Positions 20,126-29,651 of a DNA stretch of 64,000 bases are shown piece after piece. The notes beneath the pieces were generated by a model, which had not been told where the DNA came from, searched no databases, and saw only the letters and a list, made by a program, of their open reading frames with translations. The stretch is taken from positions 186,001 through 250,000 of the forward strand of contig JAKQIY010000013.1 of assembly GCA_029561455.1 (NCBI GenBank). Direction: 5' to 3'. A program made the translations under genes and the position numbers. How positions within the stretch are numbered: the first letter of the stretch is position 1; every line of letters starts with the position of its first letter. This stretch comes from a bacterium (GTDB lineage: Bacteria > Zhuqueibacterota > Zhuqueibacteria > Residuimicrobiales > Krinioviventaceae).

Positions 20126-22303
20126 ATGAATACAAATTTCAAGATTCTAAATAAAAACCGGTTGTCCCGGACTTTATATTCTATACTGATATTTGTTCTA
20201 CTTTTGGGATTCGGAACTAACGTTAAGGCGCAAACCCAACCGGAACTGGCCAAAGCCCTGGTTAAAACCGGTCATGTGTGGATGGGCGTAACCGCCAATG
20301 GCGACAAAGGGAGTTTTGATTACCGCGCCGGGTTTTTCCCTAATGATTATAACATTATCGGTATCCGCGGCCAGGAACAGGATGCCTGGGCCGGCGCCGG
20401 TTTCCGTTTGGTTACTACCAATTGGGTAGATCCGCTCGACACCTTGCATACCGTTGCCATTTATGGGCCAACCAATGATTTTATGCCCATCGGTAAAGTT
20501 GTAACCCCAATGACCAATTACATTCGTTATAAATATACCGAACAGGAAATTGAGTTTCAAAAAGTAGAGCTGGAAAATTTCGGGACCTGGGCTCCTGAAA
20601 AATTCAGCGCCGGGACTTTTGATCAGATTGTTGAAGTCACTACTGAAAATATTCTAGAAGTGCAGGTGCATCGCAAAATTTTGGCCTGGTCGCAAAATTA
20701 TAATAACGACTATGTTATCGTCGATGTAGAATTGACCAACGTCGGCAATGACACCTTGAAAGATTTTTACATCAATATCGAGTCTAACGGCGATAATACC
20801 TTCCGTTCCAACGGTTCAAATCCTTCGCCTGCCGCCAATGAACAATTTGACCCGGCTACAACCTGGCAGCATTATTACGGCGGCCGGGTTGGCGATTCCC
20901 TGCGGGTTTTCTATGAATATAGCGCCGATGATCCCCAGGCGCCGGGCGATAATATGGGCGCGCCGGTCTCTACACAGGGAGGTCGGCTTATTAATGCCAA
21001 ATTTATCTGGTATTCCATTCTGCATGTCTCTGCTCAACCTTATAATAATGCTGTTGAAGATGTGGATGATTTTTTACAGCCTAAAGTAACCTATGTTGGT
21101 AAAAGCAATCTTTTTCCTTACCAGAGTCAGGGCGATGAATACGGGGATAAAAATTTCTGGGCGATTCGCGGCGAGTATGCCGATTATTTCCCGATGAGCG
21201 GCTCTACCTGGCCGAACACACATCACGCCGGCAACACTGATGAACAGGGCAGCGCCGATTATGGCAGCCACCCGGCCGGCACCCATCAGGATAACAATTC
21301 CAAAATGTATAGCAGTTTTGGCCCGTATGATAATTTTGCTCCCGGTAAAAAGATACGAATTGTTTATGCCGGCGGCTTTTCCGGGCTCGATTTGAAAATG
21401 TCCAAAGAAGTTGGCCGAAAATGGCTTAAAGGAACTCTGGAAGACCCTCCGGGCATACCGAACGTGCAAACCGGATTTTTCCCGGCCAATTTTGTATTTC
21501 CCACTGAGGCTACGGAAATAGATAAACGCAAAGACCGCTGGGTGAGCACCGGGGTAGATTCCGTCATGAAAAGCGCCTGGCGCGCCAGGTGGAATTTTGA
21601 TCATGATTATAAAATCCCTCAGGCGCCGCCGCCGCCGGAAAACCAGGTTATTACCGGTTTAGGTACCGGAGTGGAAATAAAATGGACCGATCCCGAAGCG
21701 GAAAATATGGATAGCTTTGCCGGGTATCGAATCATGCGCCGCATTTCCAATATGGATACAGTTTTTTATGAACAAGTTTATAATTCCGGCGCCGACGATA
21801 AAGCGGAAGAACATCTGTATGTCGATAAAGATGTGCTTGCCGGAGCACAGTATTACTATTATGTCCAAGCCAAAGCCCAAATTGCAGAGAATGATCCTTT
21901 TGCTGACCCCACTACGCTCGGCAAGCTCATTTACAGCAGCAGGATATTGCAGCCCAATATTTACTGGGTCAATCCACCGCGGTCTTCTCAAACGGATTTG
22001 ACGAAAATACGTATTGTCCCCAACCCATATAATATCAATGATCCCTTGCTGGAACAACATGGTTGGACGGATCAACGGGGTATTCAGTTCTTTAATCTGC
22101 CGGGCAAAGTAACCATTAAAATATTTACCGAAAATGGCGATCTGGTGCAGACCATTGAACATGACAGTCCGGTTAGTTCCGGTTATCAATTCTGGGATAT
22201 GAGCACCCGCAGTCAGCAGATCATCAACAGCGGTGTTTATATTGCCGTTTTCCAGGCCCCCGGAGGCGATGTCGCTTATCAAAAGTTATTGGTGATCCGT
22301 TAA
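20126..22303 (+). CDS. Exported receptor-partner protein with Fn3-like domain
   Basis: 725 aa. ATG 20126 follows GGAG. Signal peptide ~1-36 (NVKAQ). The middle (40-480) is beta-rich with no family I can name; it contains DYRAGFFPNDYNIIGIRGQEQDAW-like and VIVDVELTNVGNDTL segments. About 500-605 is an Fn3-like domain (VEIKWTDPEAENMDSFAGYRI). The last ~100 residues (RIVPNPYNIND to YQKLLVIR) look like a variant sorting tail, with PNPYN in place of PNPFN. It is not a SusD: the alpha-helical TPR fold expected there is missing. Its position directly after the TonB receptor suggests a surface partner that binds or docks the ligand (inference). Confidence 0.75.
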   Translation: MNTNFKILNKNRLSRTLYSILIFVLLLGFGTNVKAQTQPELAKALVKTGHVWMGVTANGDKGSFDYRAGFFPNDYNIIGIRGQEQDAWAGAGFRLVTTNWVDPLDTLHTVAIYGPTNDFMPIGKVVTPMTNYIRYKYTEQEIEFQKVELENFGTWAPEKFSAGTFDQIVEVTTENILEVQVHRKILAWSQNYNNDYVIVDVELTNVGNDTLKDFYINIESNGDNTFRSNGSNPSPAANEQFDPATTWQHYYGGRVGDSLRVFYEYSADDPQAPGDNMGAPVSTQGGRLINAKFIWYSILHVSAQPYNNAVEDVDDFLQPKVTYVGKSNLFPYQSQGDEYGDKNFWAIRGEYADYFPMSGSTWPNTHHAGNTDEQGSADYGSHPAGTHQDNNSKMYSSFGPYDNFAPGKKIRIVYAGGFSGLDLKMSKEVGRKWLKGTLEDPPGIPNVQTGFFPANFVFPTEATEIDKRKDRWVSTGVDSVMKSAWRARWNFDHDYKIPQAPPPPENQVITGLGTGVEIKWTDPEAENMDSFAGYRIMRRISNMDTVFYEQVYNSGADDKAEEHLYVDKDVLAGAQYYYYVQAKAQIAENDPFADPTTLGKLIYSSRILQPNIYWVNPPRSSQTDLTKIRIVPNPYNINDPLLEQHGWTDQRGIQFFNLPGKVTIKIFTENGDLVQTIEHDSPVSSGYQFWDMSTRSQQIINSGVYIAVFQAPGGDVAYQKLLVIR

Positions 22304-22325
22304 TTCTATTAAGGAGATCGTCGTA

Positions 22326-23342
22326 ATGAAATATAAAAATTGCTTTTTATTTTTTCTTGGCCTGGTATTCTTTATGGCACATGTTGTGAAGGCCCAGGTT
22401 GGCCTGGACAAGGTGGCGCAAAGCACGATGAATTTCCAGCTTGTCAGTTTATCTCCCCAAGCCAGCGCCATGGGCGAAGCGTTTTGTGCGGTAGGCGCCG
22501 GCGCCGAGGGTATCTTTTTCAACCCGGCAGGGATGGTAGAAACCACAACAAAGTTTGAATTAAAGATGTCCATTACCCAATGGATTGCCGATATTAATTA
22601 CATGGCCGGCGCTATGGTATGGAATACCGGCAATTGGGGTTCTTTCGGATTCAGCATCATGTCGGTTGATTACGGAACGATTAACGGTACCAGCTTGCTG
22701 GCGCCGGGAGAATCGGGTTTGTACCCGATCGGTTTCAAGGATACCGGTGAAGTGAGCAATGTCGGGGCATATTCATTCGGCTTGACTTATGGCCGGGCCA
22801 TAAGCAGCCAGTTTTTTATTGCCGGTAATATGCGTCTTGCCGGCCAGAACCTCGGCCGGAGTATGGTTGCAACCGGTATGAAAGATAATAACGCCACCAA
22901 ACTGGTTTTTGACGCCGGTGTAAAATATTATACCGGTTTGAAGAGTTTCCGCTTTGGTATGGCAATACGTAATTTTTCTTCCAACATCAAACGTGAGGAA
23001 ATTGAAGAACAACTGCCGCTTTTATTTACTATGGGTGTTGCCATGAATATAATGGATGTTATTGACCCTGCTCACGCCGCCGATAATTCACTGTTGTTGG
23101 CTGTAGATTTCTTACATCCGAATAACTATTCGGAAAGGATGAATATCGGACTGGAATATAAAATATTGGGTTGCATTGCTTTACGTGGCGGTTATCAAAC
23201 CAACCGCGATCTTGCTTCCTGGTCCGCCGGTCTCGGTTTAAATACCACAATAGGCAAAAATAATATCGAATTTGATTATTCCTATTCCGCTTTTGATATT
23301 TTTGATGAAGTGAATCGTTTTGCAATCGGCATCGCTTTTTAG
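22326..23342 (+). CDS. PorV/PorQ-family (UPF0164-like) outer-membrane protein
   Basis: 338 aa, ATG 22326 with AAGGAG 9 nt upstream. Signal peptide ~1-23 (VVKAQ). Then come SLSPQASAMGEAFCAVGAGAEGIFFNPAGM, the family hallmark in two pieces, and about fourteen amphipathic beta strands ending FAIGIAF. This FadL-like barrel family includes PorV, which in T9SS shuttles CTD proteins at the outer membrane. Here it is the third gene of the TonB receptor unit, 22 nt after the 725-aa protein. It could serve secretion or attachment of the local CTD proteins, or be part of the uptake complex; the sequence does not decide between these. Confidence 0.82.
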   Translation: MKYKNCFLFFLGLVFFMAHVVKAQVGLDKVAQSTMNFQLVSLSPQASAMGEAFCAVGAGAEGIFFNPAGMVETTTKFELKMSITQWIADINYMAGAMVWNTGNWGSFGFSIMSVDYGTINGTSLLAPGESGLYPIGFKDTGEVSNVGAYSFGLTYGRAISSQFFIAGNMRLAGQNLGRSMVATGMKDNNATKLVFDAGVKYYTGLKSFRFGMAIRNFSSNIKREEIEEQLPLLFTMGVAMNIMDVIDPAHAADNSLLLAVDFLHPNNYSERMNIGLEYKILGCIALRGGYQTNRDLASWSAGLGLNTTIGKNNIEFDYSYSAFDIFDEVNRFAIGIAF

Positions 23343-23435
23343 AATACAATTCCAAACTATTAAATAATAATTAATAGTAAACTGAATATAACCGTAATAA
23401 TTTAAAAAGTACAATAAACAACAGAAAGGAAGAAA

Positions 23436-26400
23436 ATGAAAAAAGTTTTGTTTCTCCTGGTAGTAGTTGCAGGAATCCTTGGTTCCGCAACTTTGTTTGC
23501 CCAAACACCGGCAATGGTGAATTGGTCATGTATGCCGCCGGATAGTCAGCAAGTTTCGGCGGTGGGTGGCAATCTTTCCGGTTTCCCGGAAATTGGCAGT
23601 CCCGGTTTTGTTGTACGCGATTATAATAACGGTCCCGGCCCTGACCAACGTTGGTGGCCTTATAGCGACGGCGCAGCGGTCAGTTGGGGAGAAGAGACCG
23701 AACAGGTCAATACCCGCTGGGTACAGTTCGCCGTCTATCCCGATCCAAATTTTGACTTTCATGCCGACAGCATGGTTATTTATCTCGGCGCCAAAGGTAC
23801 AAATATGATTCGCGCCAATGTTGTTACTTCATTTGACACCTCTTTTACACTCACCACAGTTTTGAACGATACGACCCTGGAACTGGTCAAAGATACTGAT
23901 TCCTTATACACTTTTATTCTAAATCAGGATGTGCTGAATGGCGATACACTCTATGTTCGCATTTATCCCTGGTACACCGGTGGTCAATCAACCTCAAAAT
24001 ACCTATATGTACGGGATTGCACTATTTATGGCGCTACCCAGTCTTTAGGATTTCCGGCTTCCGCTACCTGGGAACTGACTGATCCGGGTTCCGGCGGTAC
24101 AGGGTTAACCGTTGCAGTTTCCGGCCTGGTAACCGGACAGGAAGAGTTGTTGAATAATACCGAGATCAATAAATACTCCGGCCCGGATAACAGCCAGCGG
24201 GTGCGTATTGCCGGCAATGCCTGGCCTGCCAACCAGCTAACCCTTATCGATTCGGTTTTTATGCAGTTCGCCGTTGCTCCCAATGCCGGCTGCAAACTGA
24301 CCGTAACCTCGGTTGCTCTTGGCATTGCCGCGGCCAGTATTACCACTATGAAAGCCGATATTTATTGCGATACCGACTCGAATTTTACTGCGCCAACCCA
24401 GATCGCTTATACAACTCCCGATACCAGCGGCAATAACTATCTGCCAACCGATGCCCTGGTTCCGGTGCTGGCTAATCCCGGCTTGGTCGTAGAGGATGGG
24501 CAAACTTTTTATCTGCGGGTCTTTCCATGGGTGGATAATGATCCGGATGTGCGCACAGGAAAATATGTTTGTATTAAGAATGTGGTTATTGGCGGTGAAA
24601 TCGAAGGGACGGTTGTTTTTGACCCCCCTACGGTAACCACCACTGAAGTAACCGGCATTGCTACAACATTTGCCGGCAGCGGCGGTAATGTAACCAGCGA
24701 TGGCGGTTCACCCGTCACAGCCCGCGGCGTTTGCTGGAATACCACCGGCGCGCCGACCATCGCCGATGCAAAAACTGAAGATGGCGAAGGAGCAGGTTCC
24801 TTTACCAGCCAGGTTACCGGTCTCAATGCGGGAACAACCTATTTTCTGCGCGCTTATGCAACCAACGTCGCCGGAACTGCTTATGGTGAAGAAGTAACTT
24901 TTGCTACGCTGGATTCGACAACTGTGCCTACTGTAATTACCGGCGCAGTGAGCAATGTTATGGTTACCACCGCGCAATGCAGCGGTGAAGTAACTATGTG
25001 GGGCGGCGATTCGGTCATTGTGCGGGGTGTTTGCTGGAATACGACCGGTAACCCGACCATTGCGTATGATTTTACGATGAACGGCAGCGGCCTGGGTGAA
25101 TTTACCAGTATTCTCTATCCACTGGTGGAGAACACCACCTATTATGTACGCGCTTATGCCGGCAACAGTATTGGCATCGGTTACGGACAGGTCGATTCCT
25201 TTACAACCCAGATTCCTGCTCCACCGGTTACAAAAATAGTTACTGCCGACGGCAGCGGCGATTATACCTCAGTGCAGGCTGCCTTTAATGAAGTGCCGGA
25301 TTTTTACACCGGGCCTTATACTATTTACGTCAAAGCGGGCGTCTATTATGAAAAGCTGTTGCTGGATCGCAATAAAACCAATGTCATTTTGCGAGGTGAA
25401 GATCCACAGACTACCATTCTGACTTTTGATGATTACGCCGGCAAAGCGGGTGGCACTTCAAACTCGTATAGTGTGGGCATTGACGCCGATGATTTTATCG
25501 CCATGGATATTACCTTCCAGAATACGGTGGTTAATGACGGATCGGTGAACGACCAGCAAGCCGTGGCTTTGCGGGTGAATGGCGACCGGCAGGGTTATTT
25601 CAATTGCCGGTTACTCGGCTACCAGGATACCTTTTACGCCTGGGGCGGACGCGGCACCGGACGGGTATATATGAAGAATTGTTACATCGAAGGATCGGTC
25701 GATTTTATTTTTGGCCGGGATATCGTTGTTTTTGATAGCTGCCAGGTCCATGTCAATCGTGAGGGTGGCGCACTCACTGCCGCCAGCACCGAACCGGAAA
25801 CTCTATTCGGTCTGGTTTTCCGGTATTGTGCCATTACCGCCGATTCGATCGGTTTCGATGGCCGTCCCATAACCAGCTTTATTTTAGGACGTCCCTGGCA
25901 GAAATCGCCGCGCACCGTATTTATGTATTGCGATGAACCGGCATCCGTCGATCCCGCCGGTTGGGCAACCTGGAATGTCGCACCGGCGTTGTATGCCGAA
26001 TATATGTGTGCCGGCCCCGGCGCCGATTTCTCCAATCGAATCGCTATTGGTCGGCAGTTGACCGATGAAGAAGCCGCCGATTATACGCTGGAAAACATGT
26101 TTGCAAAAACCAGCTTTCCCGGATTCGCTTATGACTGGCTGCCGACCGAACCGGTGATCACTGCCGTATCCGACAGCAGGTTGACCGATGTCATTCCGAC
26201 CTCCTATGCCTTGCAGCAGAATTATCCCAATCCGTTCAACCCGGTTACCAGTATTCAATACGCTTTGCCGAAAAGCGGCAAGGTCAGGATCAGTATATTT
26301 AATGTACGCGGCGAACTTGTGGATATGCTGGTCGATTCCGTACAGCCTGCCGGTATCCATGAAATAAAAGTAAATGCTGTTAATTACGCTACCGGTGTGT

Positions 26401-26462
26401 ATTTTTATAAAATAGAGGCCGGCAGTTTTGTGCAGGTCAAGAAAATGCTTCTTATCAAGTAA
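23436..26462 (+). CDS. Multidomain pectin methylesterase (CE8), secreted
   Basis: 1008 aa, ATG 23436 with AGAAAGGAAG upstream. Signal peptide ~1-22. Two related beta-sandwich modules follow (about 25-210 and 215-390; both carry VQFAVYP/MQFAVAP and LYVRIYPW/FYLRVFPW), probably carbohydrate-binding. Then two Fn3-like repeats with RGVCWNTTG (about 395-590). The esterase domain spans about 597-905, with GYQDTFYAW (Asp731), VDFIFGRD (Asp756) and LGRPWQ (Arg819), matching the catalytic Asp-Asp-Arg of family CE8. It removes methyl groups from homogalacturonan, making substrate for the PL1 and GH28 enzymes. The C-terminus NYPNPFNPVTSIQYAL to MLLIK is the sorting domain. Confidence 0.92.
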   Translation: MKKVLFLLVVVAGILGSATLFAQTPAMVNWSCMPPDSQQVSAVGGNLSGFPEIGSPGFVVRDYNNGPGPDQRWWPYSDGAAVSWGEETEQVNTRWVQFAVYPDPNFDFHADSMVIYLGAKGTNMIRANVVTSFDTSFTLTTVLNDTTLELVKDTDSLYTFILNQDVLNGDTLYVRIYPWYTGGQSTSKYLYVRDCTIYGATQSLGFPASATWELTDPGSGGTGLTVAVSGLVTGQEELLNNTEINKYSGPDNSQRVRIAGNAWPANQLTLIDSVFMQFAVAPNAGCKLTVTSVALGIAAASITTMKADIYCDTDSNFTAPTQIAYTTPDTSGNNYLPTDALVPVLANPGLVVEDGQTFYLRVFPWVDNDPDVRTGKYVCIKNVVIGGEIEGTVVFDPPTVTTTEVTGIATTFAGSGGNVTSDGGSPVTARGVCWNTTGAPTIADAKTEDGEGAGSFTSQVTGLNAGTTYFLRAYATNVAGTAYGEEVTFATLDSTTVPTVITGAVSNVMVTTAQCSGEVTMWGGDSVIVRGVCWNTTGNPTIAYDFTMNGSGLGEFTSILYPLVENTTYYVRAYAGNSIGIGYGQVDSFTTQIPAPPVTKIVTADGSGDYTSVQAAFNEVPDFYTGPYTIYVKAGVYYEKLLLDRNKTNVILRGEDPQTTILTFDDYAGKAGGTSNSYSVGIDADDFIAMDITFQNTVVNDGSVNDQQAVALRVNGDRQGYFNCRLLGYQDTFYAWGGRGTGRVYMKNCYIEGSVDFIFGRDIVVFDSCQVHVNREGGALTAASTEPETLFGLVFRYCAITADSIGFDGRPITSFILGRPWQKSPRTVFMYCDEPASVDPAGWATWNVAPALYAEYMCAGPGADFSNRIAIGRQLTDEEAADYTLENMFAKTSFPGFAYDWLPTEPVITAVSDSRLTDVIPTSYALQQNYPNPFNPVTSIQYALPKSGKVRISIFNVRGELVDMLVDSVQPAGIHEIKVNAVNYATGVYFYKIEAGSFVQVKKMLLIK

Positions 26463-26489
26463 TTGACAGACAGCCCGGTTTTTGGATGA

Positions 26490-26520
26490 TATCCTGTCCC
26501 CGGTTTGCGGGGACAGGATA
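26490..26520 (+). terminator. Hairpin after the pectin methylesterase gene
   Basis: A 12-bp perfect stem (26490-26501 with 26509-26520) and a 7-nt loop, 28 nt past the stop. No T run follows, so it may protect the 3' end or slow the polymerase rather than be a classical terminator. Confidence 0.55.
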
Positions 26521-26648
26521 GCCATTAATTACTTTTCCGGGCAAACTTTTACGCAGAATAGGTAACAAGCATGTTTCATCGTAAACAGTAAAATTGTTGT
26601 GTTGCAAACTTGATACGTACGGATCACTAGTCATTAAGTAAAATTAAT

Positions 26649-27833
26649 ATGATTTTTCATTTCACCCAAAAAAGTTTTATCAGTTCCCTGTTCACTATTT
26701 TAGTGTCCGGCGGGTTGTTATTCCTGCTAGTAATGGCTGCCTGTGCCCAGGAAGAAGATAACGACAACCAAAACAGCTCTTCTTTTGAAGAAGAACCAGC
26801 CCAGGATGAATTTAGAGATTTTTTGCTGGATCATGAGCCCGAATGGTTCAAATCACCGCAAGCGCAAATGATCGCGGAAAATATATTACTATTTCAACGC
26901 GCTTCCGGCGGTTGGCCGAAAAATATCACTCTCAACCGACCACTCACCGCTGCTGATAAAAAGAAACTCGCCGAGTATAACAATGAACCTTTTGCAACTA
27001 TTGATAATGGCGCTACTTTTACAGAAATGCGTTTTCTGGCTCAATTTCATGCCGTTTCAAAAAAACAGGATTATATTCTGGCCTTTTTAAAAGGATTGGA
27101 TTACCTGCTGGAAGCGCAATATGCTAATGGCGGCTGGCCGCAATTTTATCCCTTACGCAAGGGTTATTACTCTCATATCACCTTTAATGATGACGCCATG
27201 GTCGGCGTGTTGCGGCTGCTCCGCGATATTGCCGGTTCCCGGCCCGGCTATGAATTTGTAGATAGCGACCGCCGGGAACGCGCCCGGTTGGCTTGGCATA
27301 ATGGAATTGATTGTATATTAAAGACACAGATCAAAGTTAATAACCAGTTAACCGCCTGGTGCGCCCAGTATGACGAAAAAACCCTGCTGCCGGCCAAAGC
27401 GCGAAATTATGAACTGGTTTCTCTGAGCGGCGATGAAACCGTAAATATCATCCGTTTTTTAATGGAAATTGACAATCCATCCCCGCAGATAGTTGCTGCT
27501 ATACAAAGCGCAGTAAAATGGCTCGATGATGTAAAACTGACCGGTATGCGCGTTATCCGGCAACCAGATCCTAAAAGTCCAACCGGTTTTGATAAACAAG
27601 TAATCGCCGATCCGGACGCACCGCCGTTGTGGGCCCGTTTTTATTTAATTGGTTCAAACAAGCCGTTCTTTAGCGACCGGGACGGTAAAATTTATTACGA
27701 TCTGGCGCAAATCTCTTCCGAACGGCGCAATAACTATGGCTGGTTAGGCTACTGGCCGGAGGATGTGCTGAATCGGTATTACCCAAAGTGGCAAAAGAAA
27801 TGGGCGCCGGACTGGAATGTGCTGGCTCACTGA
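26649..27833 (+). CDS. Pectate lyase family 10 (PelA-like), predicted lipoprotein
   Basis: 394 aa. A long N-terminal hydrophobic segment ends in VMAAC (lipobox, Cys near residue 33), then an acidic linker (EEDNDNQ), so membrane anchoring is likely. The lyase domain (~70-390) shows family-10 features: ASGGWPKN, ATIDNGATFTEMRFLA, NGGWPQFYPLRKGYYSHITF with NDDAM, LTAWCAQYDEKTL and ELVSLSGDE, and a C-terminal FFSDRDGKIYYD. It cleaves polygalacturonan to unsaturated oligomers. Unlike PL1 and CE8 it has no C-terminal sorting domain. No good ribosome site is seen before ATG 26649. The GH28 gene follows after 71 nt. Confidence 0.9.
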   Translation: MIFHFTQKSFISSLFTILVSGGLLFLLVMAACAQEEDNDNQNSSSFEEEPAQDEFRDFLLDHEPEWFKSPQAQMIAENILLFQRASGGWPKNITLNRPLTAADKKKLAEYNNEPFATIDNGATFTEMRFLAQFHAVSKKQDYILAFLKGLDYLLEAQYANGGWPQFYPLRKGYYSHITFNDDAMVGVLRLLRDIAGSRPGYEFVDSDRRERARLAWHNGIDCILKTQIKVNNQLTAWCAQYDEKTLLPAKARNYELVSLSGDETVNIIRFLMEIDNPSPQIVAAIQSAVKWLDDVKLTGMRVIRQPDPKSPTGFDKQVIADPDAPPLWARFYLIGSNKPFFSDRDGKIYYDLAQISSERRNNYGWLGYWPEDVLNRYYPKWQKKWAPDWNVLAH

Positions 27834-27904
27834 ATATGGCGGTTAGCGACAGGCGTAGGGAGAGAGAAATAAATGTGGTTTTGGAATTGAAATCTGAGGA
27901 TATA

Positions 27905-29617
27905 ATGAGGCATACATTCCCGGCAAAGCGTTCCGGCCTGGTTATAATGATTTTATTTTTATCATTTATCAGTTCTTCTAGTGATACGCACACCCCGGCT
28001 ACGAGTCCGGCAAGCGATATGGCTGTACAACCAATAACCAGCGCCCCGTTTGTTATGGCTGAAATCGCCGAACCGGTTTTCCCCGCCCAGAGTTATAATA
28101 TCCGGAAGTTCGGCGCTGTTGGCGACGGACAAACTATGAACACTGATGCCTTTGCCCAGGCAATACAGGCTTGCGCCGCCGCCGGCGGCGGTAAGGTGGT
28201 GGTACCGGACGGATTATGGCTTACCGGCCCAGTAATACTTGCCGGAAATATCAACTTGCATCTTGAACCGGGCGCGGTGATCATTTTCAGCCGTAATTTT
28301 AATGATTATCCCCTGGCGCCGGTTATTTTTGAGGGTGTTGCTCAGTTTCGCTGCCAGTCTCCAATCTCCGGTGAGAACCTGGAAAACATTGCGATTACCG
28401 GACAGGGAATAATTGACGGTTCCGGCGACGCCTGGCGGCCGGTGAAGAAATTTAAAATGACATCCAACCAATGGAAAAATTTATTGGTATCAGGTGGGGT
28501 TGTAAACCGCGACGGTTCCGTGTGGTGGCCTACGGCGACGGCGCTGAATGGCGAGTCTTTACTGGCCGGCCTGGTCAAGAATCAAAAAGAGTTAACGCTT
28601 GAAAATGTCACTCCGGCCCGTGATTACCTGCGTCCGGTTATGGTGCGCCTGGTTAATTGCCGCAATGTGTTGCTGGACGGCCCGACATTCCAGAATTCAC
28701 CATCATGGAACATTCATCCCCTGTTATGTGAAAACGTTATTATTCGCAATTTGACCGTTCGCAACCCCTGGTATTCGCAAAACGGTGACGGACTGGATCT
28801 GGAATCATGTAATAATGTGTTGGTCTCAAATAATTGGTTTGATGTCGGTGATGATGCGATCTGCCTGAAATCCGGCAAGGATCGGGAAGGCCGGGAGCGT
28901 GGCCGCGCCAGTGAAAATATTATCATTCGGGACTGTACAGTCTTTCATGGTCATGGCGGCGTTACCGTCGGCAGTGAAATGTCGGGTGGAATTAGAAATA
29001 TTTTTGTGAATAACTGCACATTTATCGGCACCGATGTCGGTCTGCGTTTTAAAAGTTTACGGGGCAGAGGTGGTGTGGTCGAAAAAATTTTTATTCACAA
29101 TGTGCGAATGGTGGATATTCCTAATGAAGCGGTGCTTTTTGACCTGTTTTATGAAAATGATTCCAGCAAACCGGCTGCGGAGAAACCGATTCCGGCAGTA
29201 AGTGAATTAACCCCGATTTTCCGTGATATTCATTTTAGCAACATTTTTTGCCGCAATGCCGGTACGGCAATTTTTTTAAATGGTTTACCGGAATTACCCT
29301 TGCAGCACATTGACTTTGACAGCGTTTTTATATCCAGTTCCAGGGGGGTAGTGTGCAACAATATCGAGCAGGTAATTTTCTCCAGGGTAACTTTCATTGC
29401 CAAACAGGAACCGGTATTTCATTTATCGCAGTGCCGGGAAACGGTGCTAATTCCGTCACGCATCAAGCAGCCGGTCAAAGTATGGGTAAAAGTAAATGGC
29501 GCAAAAAGCAAAGCTATTTATATTGATGGCGCCGCTATCGACTCGTCAGCGCCGGCAATTATCTTTGGCGATAATGCCCCTGCCGAAGCGGTTATTTTCC
29601 GAAACTGGCATAAATAA
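27905..29617 (+). CDS. Polygalacturonase, glycoside hydrolase family 28
   Basis: 570 aa from ATG 27905, which has GAGGA 4 nt upstream and is followed by a signal peptide. The open frame extends back to 27788 across the end of the PL10 gene without a better start. Family-28 catalytic set: NGDG (Asp295), GDDAIC (Asp316/Asp317), GHGG (His350) and RFK (Arg381, Lys383). The beta-helix opens with YNIRKFGAVGDG. It hydrolyses galacturonan, often exo-acting on oligomers in this type. There is no sorting domain, so a periplasmic location is the simplest reading. Last gene of the pectin run; it meets the NtrC-like gene tail to tail with only 11 nt between stops. Confidence 0.92.
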   Translation: MRHTFPAKRSGLVIMILFLSFISSSSDTHTPATSPASDMAVQPITSAPFVMAEIAEPVFPAQSYNIRKFGAVGDGQTMNTDAFAQAIQACAAAGGGKVVVPDGLWLTGPVILAGNINLHLEPGAVIIFSRNFNDYPLAPVIFEGVAQFRCQSPISGENLENIAITGQGIIDGSGDAWRPVKKFKMTSNQWKNLLVSGGVVNRDGSVWWPTATALNGESLLAGLVKNQKELTLENVTPARDYLRPVMVRLVNCRNVLLDGPTFQNSPSWNIHPLLCENVIIRNLTVRNPWYSQNGDGLDLESCNNVLVSNNWFDVGDDAICLKSGKDREGRERGRASENIIIRDCTVFHGHGGVTVGSEMSGGIRNIFVNNCTFIGTDVGLRFKSLRGRGGVVEKIFIHNVRMVDIPNEAVLFDLFYENDSSKPAAEKPIPAVSELTPIFRDIHFSNIFCRNAGTAIFLNGLPELPLQHIDFDSVFISSSRGVVCNNIEQVIFSRVTFIAKQEPVFHLSQCRETVLIPSRIKQPVKVWVKVNGAKSKAIYIDGAAIDSSAPAIIFGDNAPAEAVIFRNWHK

Positions 29618-29623
29618 CAAACG

Positions 29624-29651
29624 GTTGATTATTCATCAACATTGTATTTTT
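29624..29651 (+). terminator. Possible terminator for the GH28 gene
   Basis: GTTGAT-TATTC-ATCAAC followed by ATTGTATTTTTTT, starting 7 nt past the GH28 stop. The stem is only 6 bp and overlaps the 3' end of the convergent NtrC-like gene. Confidence 0.4.

Noticed and set aside
21659-22282. 207-codon antisense frame in the 725-aa gene
   Set aside because: Shadow frame opposite a signal-peptide-bearing gene in an operon.
23356-23378. ACTATTAA / TTAATAGT inverted repeat before the pectin methylesterase gene
   Set aside because: All but one pair A/T in an AT-rich spacer; such dyads arise by chance and no regulator fits.
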